Shown one piece after another: positions 44,101 through 53,511 of a stretch of 64,000 bases of DNA. The stretch lies in NCBI GenBank assembly GCA_007741555.1, contig CP036526.1:496001-560000 (forward strand), given 5' to 3'. The DNA is from Stieleria marina. Lineage in GTDB: Bacteria; Planctomycetota; Planctomycetia; Pirellulales; Pirellulaceae. Both the position numbers and the translations under genes were made by a program. Every line of letters starts with the position of its first letter. Position 1 is the first letter of the stretch. The notes beneath the pieces were generated by a model. That model made no database searches. It was not told the DNA's origin and saw only the letters and a list, made by a program, of their open reading frames with translations.

Positions 44101-45707
44101 GAACTACGTTCCCACGAAGTGCCTTCTTTCTTGTCCAGTAGAGCGACGCCCAGTTCGGTAAGTCGATCGCGAATTGCATCGCCGGTGGCGTAATCTTTTC
44201 GCTCGCGAGCTTCCTTGCGAAGGTTGATCAACAAGTGGACCACGCCGTCCAGCAGATCCGCGTCGCCGCCATCCCCTCCGGCACGGACAGTTGGTTTGAC
44301 GAAAATTCCTAGCACGGCCGCCAAATCGCGAAGCACGGTGGCGGCTTGCACAAAGGAAACCACGGCAGGCGATTGAACGTCAGCACCGGTAGCCAGTTTG
44401 TTTTGGTCGATGTGTCGGTTGAGCGAACGCAGTGCATCGAACAGCACGCCGATCGCCGAGCCGGTATTGAAGTCATCGTCCATGGCAGCGAGGAATTTTT
44501 CGCGAATCGCTTTGATGTCGATCAGCAATTCGTCTTTGCCGGGATCGAAGTCGCCTTCGTCGCGATGCCGATTGGTGGGCAAATCGTAGAACGACCCGCC
44601 AGTGATCTCTGCGAATCGATCAAAGAATCGATAGAAACCTTCTAGCGAAGTGCCTGCTTCGGCCAAAGCGTCTTCACCGTAGACAATGGTGCTGCGGTAA
44701 TGCGATCGCAGCAAGAAAAAGCGAATGCGTTCACCCGTTTGCTGACGAATCAGATCCGCCAACCCACCGGCACCTTTGCTGCGCGAGATTTTTCCTGACT
44801 CGGCTTCTTCGGCAGACTCTTCGCGATCACTCTTGCCGCCGACTTTGCCTTTCTCGCCAGCGCGCATCAGACCGTTGTGCATCCAGTACTTCACCATCGG
44901 TGCATCGTGGCAGCAGCTGCTTTGTGCCAATTCGTTTTCGTGGTGCGGAAACATCAGATCCAATCCACCGCCGTGGATGTCAAACGTGTTGCCCAGGATT
45001 TCGTGACTCATCGCCGAGCACTCAATGTGCCAGCCCGGTCGGCCTTTGCCCCAGGGGCTGTCCCACGACACGTCGCCTTCTTTGGCACTTTTCCAAAGTG
45101 CGAAGTCACCGGGGGAACGTTTCTTTGCCGCTGCGCCGCCGCCTTCGCCTTGCTGGTCGTCGAGGCTGCGATTGGAAAGTTGTCCGTAGTTGGGGTCTTT
45201 GTTGACGTCAAAGAACACGTCGCCATCGACGGCGTACGCGAAGCCTTTCTTTTCCAGGTCTTGGATGAAGCGGATGATGTGCGACATGTGATCGGTCGCG
45301 CGAGGCAGGTAGTCGATTTGGTTGACGCCCAATTCTTTTAGGTTCGCCAAGTAATCCGCCGTCATCTCGACGGCGATCTGACTCATTGGGATGCCGCGTT
45401 CTTTGCTCTTGTTGATCAGTTTGTCATCGACGTCAGTGATGTTGACGACCCACGTCACGTCGTAGCCGCTGTAGCTGAGGTAGCGTTTGATGGTGTCAAA
45501 TATGACGGGACCAACCATGTGGCCGATGTGCGACTCGGCGTAGACGGTCGGCCCGCACAAGTAGATGCCAACTTTGGGCGGAGCGATCGGTTCGAAAGGC
45601 TCCTTGGTCTTGGTCAGCGTGTTGTAGATGCGGATTTCAGCAGTCGTATTGGTCACGGTGTCAGAACTCTGAGGGGCGGTCGCGGTGCTCATGGAAGCGG
45701 TACTCAT
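44097..45707 (-). CDS. cysS: Cysteinyl-tRNA synthetase with variant KMSKS loop
   Basis: A 536-residue class I aminoacyl-tRNA synthetase charging tRNA-Cys. Key features are the zinc cysteine in YLCGPTVY (Cys51), the HIGH motif (60-63), [20 protein letters not shown], and [15 protein letters not shown]. The KMSKS motif reads [10 protein letters not shown]. It is preceded by a charged insertion of about 25 residues ([20 protein letters not shown]) not found in the Escherichia coli enzyme. A Gly-rich insertion ([13 protein letters not shown]) also sits in the catalytic domain. The anticodon-binding tail is complete. A second ATG five codons on could also be used. Confidence 0.95.
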   Translation of the reverse strand: MSTASMSTATAPQSSDTVTNTTAEIRIYNTLTKTKEPFEPIAPPKVGIYLCGPTVYAESHIGHMVGPVIFDTIKRYLSYSGYDVTWVVNITDVDDKLINKSKERGIPMSQIAVEMTADYLANLKELGVNQIDYLPRATDHMSHIIRFIQDLEKKGFAYAVDGDVFFDVNKDPNYGQLSNRSLDDQQGEGGGAAAKKRSPGDFALWKSAKEGDVSWDSPWGKGRPGWHIECSAMSHEILGNTFDIHGGGLDLMFPHHENELAQSSCCHDAPMVKYWMHNGLMRAGEKGKVGGKSDREESAEEAESGKISRSKGAGGLADLIRQQTGERIRFFLLRSHYRSTIVYGEDALAEAGTSLEGFYRFFDRFAEITGGSFYDLPTNRHRDEGDFDPGKDELLIDIKAIREKFLAAMDDDFNTGSAIGVLFDALRSLNRHIDQNKLATGADVQSPAVVSFVQAATVLRDLAAVLGIFVKPTVRAGGDGGDADLLDGVVHLLINLRKEARERKDYATGDAIRDRLTELGVALLDKKEGTSWERSS

Positions 45708-45982
45708 GGATCGCGTTTTGCGGTTTTGAAGTCAATGAGAAGGGACGGCTATACCAGCAATTGCCAATTGCGAACAAGTCGACCAGCTTGGCAACATTGG
45801 AGGATTATAGAGGGAGAGGCCAAATGATCGCATAGCGATTCGGCGCAAGTTGGCTCGCTACGGGAATCCGCCAAATAGACTCGTATTCGCGGTCGCCGGT
45901 CAATCAGTGATCCGCGGGCCAACGCTGGCGTTAGTCCGTCCAAAAAACCGGCAACACCAGCGATTTGCAAGCAAAAAGCCGA

Positions 45983-46825
45983 TCAGCGTGAGTTTAGATT
46001 CCAGTTGTAGTCAATGAAAACGACGCGCACGCTGTGATGCATCGCGGCGTTTTGGGCTGCGGGATTGGGCAACCAGTTGGCGATCGATTTAAGCTGCGAC
46101 GCCTGATCGTCACCGAAGTCTTCGCCGAACCAATCCAGAATTTCTGACAAGCGAAACTGCCCGGCGGAGACGTCGTGTTGAAAATTCCTTTTCCGCGAGA
46201 AAAAGTCCTTTGCATTGGCCTCCAGCTGCTCGTTCAGTTTGGCGGGCACATAAGCCTCATTCAGAAGTCTTGGGCAACCGACTGACGCGCAGACGATCGC
46301 AAAGTGGATTCGCGGTTCATTCATCTTGCGCAAAAGTTTGTGTTCGATCGTTTCAAGCGAATACGGGTGACCGCCGACGTACAGCTGCAGGTCTTTCCAA
46401 ATGTTGTAGCCAAATAATTTCGCCGTGTGGTTGCGAATGCTACTGGTGGGATATTCTCGCAAGATGCCATGCACGGTGACGGCGTTGTAGGCGTTGATCC
46501 AAAACGCCAGCTTGACGGACTTCGGTGCACGAGCTGCTGCGTTGGCCGCCGACAAGGTGTTGAGATACTGCTCCAGAGCTGCCCGGTCCGCAACGTTGGC
46601 TTTCCAGGCACGGTAGTCGACCATGCCGTTTAGATCGACGTAGGTTGCAAGCAACTTGTTCCACGAATCATGGTCGATGGTTTCGATCGGAACCTTTGTC
46701 GACGTCTTCTGGCCCACATAGATCGGCGAACCCGCGTCCAGCCGACTATTGGTTGCTAGGCCAATCAAAATGGAGGCGACGAATGCGAACAGAACGAATG
46801 GGGGTGTTGTTTGGCGTGGGTTCAT
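45983..46825 (-). CDS. DUF547 family exported protein
   Basis: A 280-residue protein of the DUF547 family, whose function is not known. An N-terminal hydrophobic segment (PFVLFAFVASILIGLA) suggests export or membrane attachment. Typical tracts are KLAFWINAYNAVTVHGIL, the IHFAIVCASVGCPRL cysteine motif, and LSEILDWFGEDF. The start at ATG 46825 is supported by a terminator at 46880-46911, which an upstream in-frame start at 46921 would have to span. It is thus likely transcribed from its own promoter between that terminator and its start. Confidence 0.85.
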   Translation of the reverse strand: MNPRQTTPPFVLFAFVASILIGLATNSRLDAGSPIYVGQKTSTKVPIETIDHDSWNKLLATYVDLNGMVDYRAWKANVADRAALEQYLNTLSAANAAARAPKSVKLAFWINAYNAVTVHGILREYPTSSIRNHTAKLFGYNIWKDLQLYVGGHPYSLETIEHKLLRKMNEPRIHFAIVCASVGCPRLLNEAYVPAKLNEQLEANAKDFFSRKRNFQHDVSAGQFRLSEILDWFGEDFGDDQASQLKSIANWLPNPAAQNAAMHHSVRVVFIDYNWNLNSR

Positions 46826-46879
46826 GGGTTGGGAATGATCGGCCGACACGTTGTTCCGCCAATGCAAAAAACATTGCAC

Positions 46880-46911
46880 AAAAAAAGGCGTGGAACCGAT
46901 GGTTCCACGCC
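46880..46911 (-). terminator. Rho-independent terminator after a Gfo/Idh/MocA gene
   Basis: On the reverse strand a perfect 11-bp stem (GGCGTGGAACC with GGTTCCACGCC) has a three-base loop and is followed by seven T. It lies about 30 bases past the stop at 46942 and separates that gene from the DUF547 gene. Confidence 0.95.
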
Positions 46912-46941
46912 AAGTGATCAATTGCGGTGACGCAAACTGAA

Positions 46942-48366
46942 CTACGAAACGGTCGCTACTTTGGGGATCTCCCAGCCTTCGCGATACTCGCGTTGGACGA
47001 ATTCGTTGACAGACGGCACGTTCGAACTAGTCAATGTCTTGGCATCCCACTCGATTCGCTGACCTTCGCCAGCACGCATTGCCAAGTTGCCAACCAAGAT
47101 TGTTTCGGTCAGACGACCAGCGTAGCCAAAGTTGGACATGGTGCCCGGCTTGTATTCGCCTTTGACGCTGGAGACGAATTCCCATTTCTGACGTTCGTCG
47201 TTTGTGCCTTTGAACGGAATCCTTGGCAGCGACTGCTCGGGAAGTTTGAAATCCTTGTACTGATCTTCGGGCAGCAAACTGTACTGAGCACCGTAGTCGT
47301 TGCCAGAGAAAACGCTTCCCTTGCTGCCGACGATCAAGGCACCACTGGTTTTGCGGCCGCCTTCTTTTTGTTGAGCGATTCGTTTCTGGAACGATTCTGG
47401 CAATTTCGCGACCAGATCATCGGCCGGTAATTCACCGCCGTCGTACCAATGGAAATTGCACGCAGGCAAGCCTTCCCGCTCGGGGAACTCGAATACCAAT
47501 GCGGAGCTGGCCGGGAACATTTCGCCTTCGACGATGCCAGGGTTTTTGACCGCAGTGACTGCGACCGGATCCCACAGTTTCAGCGCCATCACAGGCATGT
47601 TGGTTGTGTGACACGCCATGTCACCGAGAGCACCGGTGCCGAAGTCGACCCAGCCGCGCCAGTTGAAACTGTGGTACGCGCCTTTCTTAAACGGACGCAT
47701 CGGGGCTGGACCGATCCAAGCATCCCAGTTCAGGTTTTCGGGAATCGGGTCTTCGCCTTCAGGGCGACCTTTGCCTTGAGGCCAAACCGGTCGGTTGGAC
47801 CAAACGTGGACTTCCGAAACATCGCCGATCGCGCCGCTGCGGATCACTTCGACGGCTTCCCGAAGTCCGTCTTCGGAAGTTCCTTGGTTGCCCATTTGAG
47901 TGACCACGCCCATCTCACTTGCCGTTTCGCGCATCATGCGTGCTTCGCGGATTGACCAAGTCAGCGGTTTTTGACAGTAGACGTGCTTCTTCATTTGCAT
48001 CGCACGCATGGCAGCGGCCGCGTGCGTGTGGTCGGGCGTACTGACGGTAACGATGTCGACTTTGTCACCGAGTTGGTCCAGCATCTCACGAAAATCAGTG
48101 AAGCGTTTTGCGTCGGCAAACTCACGACCCTTCTTGGTCAACGTGCCGCCGTCGACATCGCAGAGCCCTGCAATCGCGACGCCTTGTTCGGCGATGTGAC
48201 TGGTGTCGCTACTGCCCTTGCCGCCGACACCAATGCACGCTGCGCTTAAACCCTGCAGTGCCGAATCTTGGGCAAACAAGTTGGGGCTTGTGCCTGCCCA
48301 GTAACCCACCGCGCCAAGCGCTGCGGACTGGCCGATAAAACGACGACGTGAAGATTTGCGAGTCAT
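46942..48366 (-). CDS. Tat-exported Gfo/Idh/MocA oxidoreductase with QKP motif
   Basis: A 474-residue exported oxidoreductase, third of its family in the window. The ATG at 48366 follows AGGAAC at about six bases and opens MTRKSSRRRFIGQSAALGAVG, a strong twin-arginine signal. The 52 residues upstream in the frame are discarded. The cofactor region contains ACIGVGGKGSSDT. The family EKP motif reads CQKPLTWS, so the glutamate is replaced by glutamine while the lysine is kept. The C-terminal region has a Trp- and Pro-rich SNRPVWPQGKGRP segment. It has its own terminator and a long upstream region, so it is likely a single-gene unit. Confidence 0.9.
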   Translation of the reverse strand: MTRKSSRRRFIGQSAALGAVGYWAGTSPNLFAQDSALQGLSAACIGVGGKGSSDTSHIAEQGVAIAGLCDVDGGTLTKKGREFADAKRFTDFREMLDQLGDKVDIVTVSTPDHTHAAAAMRAMQMKKHVYCQKPLTWSIREARMMRETASEMGVVTQMGNQGTSEDGLREAVEVIRSGAIGDVSEVHVWSNRPVWPQGKGRPEGEDPIPENLNWDAWIGPAPMRPFKKGAYHSFNWRGWVDFGTGALGDMACHTTNMPVMALKLWDPVAVTAVKNPGIVEGEMFPASSALVFEFPEREGLPACNFHWYDGGELPADDLVAKLPESFQKRIAQQKEGGRKTSGALIVGSKGSVFSGNDYGAQYSLLPEDQYKDFKLPEQSLPRIPFKGTNDERQKWEFVSSVKGEYKPGTMSNFGYAGRLTETILVGNLAMRAGEGQRIEWDAKTLTSSNVPSVNEFVQREYREGWEIPKVATVS

Positions 48367-48734
48367 AAAATGTTCCTGGATGGATCTAAGGTGGGCATAG
48401 GGGGAAGGTTCATGCAGGCGAAAACAAAAACACGTGTTCGCGACATTAAACGCCGTAAAATAGCAAGGTCCGTTCGGAAAAACAATGATTTGACGGCGGG
48501 ATCTCATCACAACCGCGACCAATTCGGTGCCAAGAGACCCGTGTGACGCGTTGAATTCCTTTGATCGTCACAACCGGCCGCTGTACGTTTGGCCGGACAT
48601 TCGCCAGCTGCTTGGGCATTCGCCGCCGCATTTGCCTGTGCATTCGATTGTCAGACTCTCACGCTCCCTCTAATCTGGTTGTCCCGCTCCGCGACCACCG
48701 CTCAATCCTTCCTCACACTCCCACCGATTGAAAC
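48367..48734. other. Divergent intergenic region
   Basis: These 368 bases lie between divergent genes and should hold both promoters. A loose repetition of CATTCG(CC) words is seen at 48597-48650, but it is too irregular to name. I see no RNA gene or coding region. Confidence 0.5.
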
Positions 48735-50054
48735 ATGTTTGGACCGACTTTTCGTCTGCGATTCACCGTTTTGCTGAGTTGCTTTTTGCTGGCCGTTCTT
48801 GGCTGCGACCGGAGACCATCTGCCGAATCGGTCGTCGAGAGCCAGTCGCCGATTCAGGAGGAAGTGACGCCCGACGATGAATCTGCCGTCGACGCACTGG
48901 AATTGCACGGCTACATCCTGACCACCGATTCAAACGGAAACGTGTCGGAACTTTCGATCTCAGCCGAAGACGACATTTCGGAATCGTACAAGCATCTTGC
49001 TGGACTGCACAGTTTGCAAATCGCTAGGTTCACAGGGCCGGGGATGACGGACGAAGGCTTGGATGTGATCGCTTCGCTGCAAAGTCTTAAGCGACTTGAT
49101 TTGACTGATTCCGCCATCACCGACAAGACTCTCGACGCAGTCGGAAAACTGACCAACTTAGAAGCACTCTTTTTGCGTCGAGCTGGCGTTACCGATGACG
49201 GGCTGGCAAAGCTGTCGCCGCTAAACAAACTGCGTGCTATCGATTTGCGAAACAGCAACATCACCGATGCCGGAATCGTACACTTGGCCAAGATCAAAAC
49301 GCTGGCCGACATCCAGTTGGAAAAGTCAAAGGTCACCGACGATGGTCTGGTCGAAGTTGCTGGGCTGCCCCTGAAATCTCTCAATGTCAATTACTGCACT
49401 TCGGTCAGCAACGTGACGACGAAGGTGTTGGGCAAAATGCCAACGCTGGAACAGTTGCAGTTGGATTACACCAAGGTCAACGACGAAGGCATGAAGCACT
49501 TATCAAAGCTGACCAAACTGAAGCGACTTCGGATTCGCGGTTGCGATGTGACGGGCGAAGGTATCGCGCAGATTGCTGGGTGCAAAAATTTGGCACGCTT
49601 CGAATTACGAGACACTTCGCTGGATGATGCCGGATTAGATGTGATCTCTAAACTACCGAACGTGACCTATCTGGATTTGGCTGAATGTCGATTGGTCACC
49701 CCCGAGGGGATAAAGAAAATCGGTGAGCTGACAAAACTGAACTACTTGGGGTTTTGGGAAACGAAGCTGAACGACGAAGCATTCGCGGCGTTGGGTAACC
49801 TGTCGGATCTGACGGAGTTGGACTTGAAAGCGACTCGGATTACCGATGAATCGCTGCCGACACTGATGAAACTCACGAATTTGAAAAAGCTCAATGTCGC
49901 AGGAACCCAGCTAACCGACACGAGCTTCTCCAAGCTTGGCGAAATGAAAAACCTGAAGTGGCTTAACGTTGCCAACACTGGCATTGGGTACGACGTGATC
50001 GATGAATTGGCCGACGCCCGCAAAGACTTGCAGGTCATCGAATTCGAGAACTAG
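48735..50054 (+). CDS. Leucine-rich-repeat lipoprotein
   Basis: A 439-residue probable lipoprotein: a short basic start, a hydrophobic core, and a lipobox VLGC with Cys24 as the acylation site, then an acidic linker. From about 85 to the end come about 14 leucine-rich repeats of 23-24 residues, of the type LKRLDLTDSAITDKTLDAVGKL. Many share the planctomycete turn T-x-x-T-D-x-x-L. The repeats are regular enough to form one continuous horseshoe. It probably binds other proteins at the membrane surface. No operon partner is seen; ispF converges 19 bases away. Confidence 0.87.
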   Translation: MFGPTFRLRFTVLLSCFLLAVLGCDRRPSAESVVESQSPIQEEVTPDDESAVDALELHGYILTTDSNGNVSELSISAEDDISESYKHLAGLHSLQIARFTGPGMTDEGLDVIASLQSLKRLDLTDSAITDKTLDAVGKLTNLEALFLRRAGVTDDGLAKLSPLNKLRAIDLRNSNITDAGIVHLAKIKTLADIQLEKSKVTDDGLVEVAGLPLKSLNVNYCTSVSNVTTKVLGKMPTLEQLQLDYTKVNDEGMKHLSKLTKLKRLRIRGCDVTGEGIAQIAGCKNLARFELRDTSLDDAGLDVISKLPNVTYLDLAECRLVTPEGIKKIGELTKLNYLGFWETKLNDEAFAALGNLSDLTELDLKATRITDESLPTLMKLTNLKKLNVAGTQLTDTSFSKLGEMKNLKWLNVANTGIGYDVIDELADARKDLQVIEFEN

Positions 50055-50073
50055 CAGCTTCGTTCGACGGACT

Positions 50074-50568
50074 TTAGAAGCGATCCAGTAGCACCACCAC
50101 TCGGGCGGAGATCGCTTCGGCGTTTCCGATGGGGCCGACGCCTTCGCCCGTTTTGGCTTTGACGCTGATTCGATCGATTGGCGTGTCGATCAGCTTGGAA
50201 ATATTGACTCGCATTGCATCGATATGCGGAGCCATTTTGGGCTGTTCGGCCAAAATCACGCAGTCGATGTTCACAACCGACAAATGTTGCTTGCGAACGC
50301 GTCGAAATGCTTCGACCACAAAGTCCGCGCTGTCACGATCATGATTTTCGGCTTCGTTGTCCGGAAACAAACGGCCGATATCCGAATCGGCGATCGCTCC
50401 CAGTAGTGCGTCGGTGATCGCATGCAACAAGACGTCGGCATCGCTGTGGCCGATGGCGTGAACGTCCGCTTCCAAATCCAGTCCACCAATTCGTAGCGGG
50501 CCTGTGTTGCCAAGCCGATGCGAGTCAAAGCCCATTCCGATTCGCATCGTGGGAACTGTTTCGGACAT
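50074..50568 (-). CDS. ispF: 2-C-methyl-D-erythritol 2,4-cyclodiphosphate synthase
   Basis: A 164-residue enzyme of the non-mevalonate isoprenoid pathway that cyclises CDP-methylerythritol 2-phosphate with loss of CMP. Metal ligands are Asp15 and His17 (GFDSH) and His49 in GHSDADVLLHA. The core tracts GRLFPDNE, KAKTGEGVGPIG and the final A-I-S-A-R match the family. Length is close to the 157-160 norm. It diverges from the ABC ATPase gene and is not next to ispD. Confidence 0.96.
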   Translation of the reverse strand: MSETVPTMRIGMGFDSHRLGNTGPLRIGGLDLEADVHAIGHSDADVLLHAITDALLGAIADSDIGRLFPDNEAENHDRDSADFVVEAFRRVRKQHLSVVNIDCVILAEQPKMAPHIDAMRVNISKLIDTPIDRISVKAKTGEGVGPIGNAEAISARVVVLLDRF

Positions 50569-50667
50569 GCTTGGGCTCGCGTTTTTTCGAGGATTGTTGC
50601 GGGGTACTTAATTGGCCAATCGTACCTACAATGACCGTTCCAGTCACCGCTCACGAGCCCTGCCGCC

Positions 50668-51669
50668 ATGTCGATCATCAAAGTCCGCGATCTCACCAAG
50701 TCGTACCGCGTCTACAAGAAGCGAGAAGGACTGAAGGAGAGCGTCCGTGGACTGTTCCACCGCGAGTACAGCGAAGTTCAAGCCGTGCGCGGAATCGACT
50801 TGGATGTCCAGCAAGGTGAGTTCGTCGCATTCTTGGGCCCCAACGGGGCGGGCAAAACGACGACGTTGAAACTACTCAGTGGCGTCATCAATCCCACCAG
50901 TGGCACGGCCGAAGTGATGGGGTTTGTGCCCTGGCAACGCAAGAACGAATACCGCCGCCGGTTTGCGCTGGTGATGGGGCAAAAGAACCAGCTGTGGTGG
51001 GATTTGCCCGCGCAAGAATCGTATCGCTTGCATCAACAGATCTACGGCGTCCCGGCGGATCGATTCAAAGAAACTCTAGACGAGTTGACGGATTTGTTGG
51101 ACGTTGGCCGTTTGCTTTCGCAACCGGTTCGCGAACTCTCGTTGGGCGAACGGATGAAGATGGAATTGATCGCCGCGCTTTTGCACAGTCCCGACGTGCT
51201 TTTCCTGGACGAACCGACGATTGGGCTGGATGTGATCGCACAACACAACATTCAAAAGTTTTTGCGTTACTACCAAGAGAAACGCAAAATCACGATTCTG
51301 CTGACCAGCCACTACATGAAAGACGTGGCAGCACTTTGTAAACGCGTCGTCATCATTGCTCGCGGTCAAATCGAATACGACGGTTCCCTCTCAGGCATTA
51401 TCGACAAATTCTCCGGCGACAAAATCATCACGCTGCAACTGCCTGATGGCCATCGTCCATCAATGGCTGCGTTCGGCGAAGTGCTGGACGAAAACTGGCC
51501 TAAGGTTCGAATTCGCGTAAAGCGTGCCGATGTTCCCAAAGTTCTGACGGAGACGCTGCGCGATCATCCCATCGAAGACGTCGTCGTCGAAGATCCACCC
51601 CTGGAAGACGTGATCGCGGATCTGTTTCGCGAATCAAGCGAAAAGCATGAAGCGTCGACGATGAGCTAG
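50668..51669 (+). CDS. ABC-2 type exporter ATPase (NatA/DrrA-like), lone
   Basis: A 333-residue ATPase of the drug/natural-product exporter group. Walker A is GPNGAGKTT (57-65), the signature LSLGERMKMELIAALL, and Walker B VLFLDEPTIGLD. A C-terminal extension of about 90 residues after the ATPase is typical of the subgroup, and so is the QAVRGIDLDVQQGEFVAFLG opening with an N-terminal REGLKESVRGLF insertion. The permease genes usually found next door are absent, because the following gene is on the other strand. The cargo is therefore unknown. Its stop and the stop of that gene share a CTAG tetranucleotide. Confidence 0.9.
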   Translation: MSIIKVRDLTKSYRVYKKREGLKESVRGLFHREYSEVQAVRGIDLDVQQGEFVAFLGPNGAGKTTTLKLLSGVINPTSGTAEVMGFVPWQRKNEYRRRFALVMGQKNQLWWDLPAQESYRLHQQIYGVPADRFKETLDELTDLLDVGRLLSQPVRELSLGERMKMELIAALLHSPDVLFLDEPTIGLDVIAQHNIQKFLRYYQEKRKITILLTSHYMKDVAALCKRVVIIARGQIEYDGSLSGIIDKFSGDKIITLQLPDGHRPSMAAFGEVLDENWPKVRIRVKRADVPKVLTETLRDHPIEDVVVEDPPLEDVIADLFRESSEKHEASTMS

Positions 51670-52421
51670 TACGATTCGCTTTGGAACTGTCCTTCTCCAC
51701 GCAGCAAGAACCATAGGCGAAACAGACAGCCCCAAAACAAGATCATCATCGCCAGGAGAGCGAAAAACACGATCGCCAGAATCGGTACCAAAACCGCTTG
51801 CGGCGGCATCCCAACAGCCAGGATGAAAAATACGCCGCCGATCAGAGCATACGTCAGCCAATTGGTTAGTTTCTGCAGCTTGAGTGCCCAGGTATCGCGG
51901 TGTCCTGGTCGAAGGTACTCAAACGTGCCTTGCAAGTATCGCAACATGCAGCTGATCGCGACTAGCGAAATCAGCGATCGAAATCGCGTCAGCAACTGCG
52001 GCACATCAATGACGTCGGGCCAGAGCCTGCCCATGGCGATCCAGATTTGGGCCAGGATAGCGACTGCAACGATGATCGCAAACTTTCGCGTTCCGACCTC
52101 GGGAGGCGTCAAACCGCAAAGTGACCAACCCAGCGCGATCGGGATCAAAGTCGCCGACACGCCGACGTAGAGGACGGCTTGCATCAAGCCCGCGTCTTCC
52201 ATTCGCGTCACGACCCCTGCCGCGACGATGAAGATGGGAATGCAAAAGTAACCGAACATCAGCGACAGAATTCCCATGCGGACCCAGACCCAGCGGCCAT
52301 CGCCGGGGTCAAACTGGGCCGCTTCGTGTTCCGGCCGGGAGCCGAATCGATCGCGTGGCACCTCGAAAGGGTCAGCGCGATAGGGATTGAGCGGGTCGTT
52401 ATCTTGGGGGATTCGAGTCAT
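51666..52421 (-). CDS. Multi-pass membrane protein of unknown function
   Basis: A 251-residue protein with a polar N-terminus of about 45 residues ([17 protein letters not shown], then [10 protein letters not shown]) and six predicted hydrophobic helices. The opening with NPYRADPFE is shared by other small planctomycete membrane proteins. The ATG at 52421 is chosen over an in-frame start at 52457 because of that opening. No motif names a function. It is convergent with the ABC ATPase gene by four bases and has no obvious partner. Confidence 0.75.
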   Translation of the reverse strand: MTRIPQDNDPLNPYRADPFEVPRDRFGSRPEHEAAQFDPGDGRWVWVRMGILSLMFGYFCIPIFIVAAGVVTRMEDAGLMQAVLYVGVSATLIPIALGWSLCGLTPPEVGTRKFAIIVAVAILAQIWIAMGRLWPDVIDVPQLLTRFRSLISLVAISCMLRYLQGTFEYLRPGHRDTWALKLQKLTNWLTYALIGGVFFILAVGMPPQAVLVPILAIVFFALLAMMILFWGCLFRLWFLLRGEGQFQSESY

Positions 52422-52544
52422 GGGCAGCAGTTTATTGCATCTGGAGATTCCCACCATTGCCCCCTAACAGAGGCAAAAGCTGGCGACCCACTCCAATACC
52501 AACGATACTGCTGTCCCAACTTCACTTTCTTATTGGTTCATGCG

Positions 52545-53480
52545 ATGTCGAAATACCGCCGCGACGCAGTGCAAGGTTTCACACTCGTTGAATTGCTGGT
52601 CGTGATTGCGATCATCGGGATCTTGGTTGGGTTGCTGATGCCTGCGGTTCAATCCGCTCGCGAAGCCGCCCGAACGGTGCAGTGTAAAAACAATTTGCAT
52701 CAAATTGGCCTGGCATTTCACACGTACCATACGACGCACAAGATGTTGCCGATCACGCGAGGCGGTCACAATTGGACCGCGTACGTGCTGACCAATGTTG
52801 AAAAGAACAACCTTTACAACCAAATCGATTTTGCCAAACCATGGTCGCACGCGGATAATGCCAACGCGGTCGCGACCAAAGTTTCGGTCTATCAGTGCCC
52901 CTCGTCGCGTCTTTCCGAACTGGAATACGTCTACTTATCGGGAAATCGCAAGGCCGCGCCGTGTGATTATGCTCCGACGACGTTTGTTTCGCAGAATCTG
53001 GTTCGCGCCGGTTACGTTCGGCAAAGGACGAACTACGAAGGGCTGCTGTGGGGCAGCAAAGGCAAGCGTAAATTCAAACATTGTCAGGACGGACTCTCCA
53101 ATACGATCATTTTGGCTGAAGACACCACCCGGCCTCAGTACTGGGCAGGTGGCAAAATTGGGCCGCCCAATGTCCCGTCGACCGGAGGCAATTTTGGCGT
53201 CAGCAATGGCGTTGTCAAAGGCGCCGCTTGGGCCGACCCACGCAACACGATACCCATGCACGGCTTCACCCAGGACGGTTTGGTCTCGCCAGGGCCCTGT
53301 CCTGTCAACTGCACCAACAACAACGAAATGTTCTCCTTGCATGCTGCTAGCGGCGTGCATGCGTTGCTAGCCGATGGTTCAGTTCGGTTCCTAGTCGACA
53401 CAACCGACATCGACGTAGTAGCATCTCTGATCACCGTGAACGCTCGCGAGATCGTTGATATCAACACGGTCGCGCCCTGA
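52545..53480 (+). CDS. DUF1559 pseudopilin-like protein
   Basis: A 311-residue exported protein of the DUF1559 family, numerous in planctomycetes. The type IV pilin-like leader is [32 protein letters not shown], with cleavage expected before the Phe. The rest is a large globular domain that includes [16 protein letters not shown] and ends with the usual [12 protein letters not shown] signature. The ATG at 52545 is used; earlier in-frame residues overlap the divergent membrane-protein gene. No pilus assembly genes are near. It is followed closely by the ABC-F gene, 31 bases on. Confidence 0.93.
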   Translation: MSKYRRDAVQGFTLVELLVVIAIIGILVGLLMPAVQSAREAARTVQCKNNLHQIGLAFHTYHTTHKMLPITRGGHNWTAYVLTNVEKNNLYNQIDFAKPWSHADNANAVATKVSVYQCPSSRLSELEYVYLSGNRKAAPCDYAPTTFVSQNLVRAGYVRQRTNYEGLLWGSKGKRKFKHCQDGLSNTIILAEDTTRPQYWAGGKIGPPNVPSTGGNFGVSNGVVKGAAWADPRNTIPMHGFTQDGLVSPGPCPVNCTNNNEMFSLHAASGVHALLADGSVRFLVDTTDIDVVASLITVNAREIVDINTVAP

Positions 53481-53511
53481 AACAACTGCCTGCTACCCGT
53501 CCGCCCTCAAT

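Noticed and set aside
48597-48650. Apparent tandem repeat of CATTCGCC-like words
   Set aside because: The spacing and sequence are irregular; only three loose copies, likely chance.
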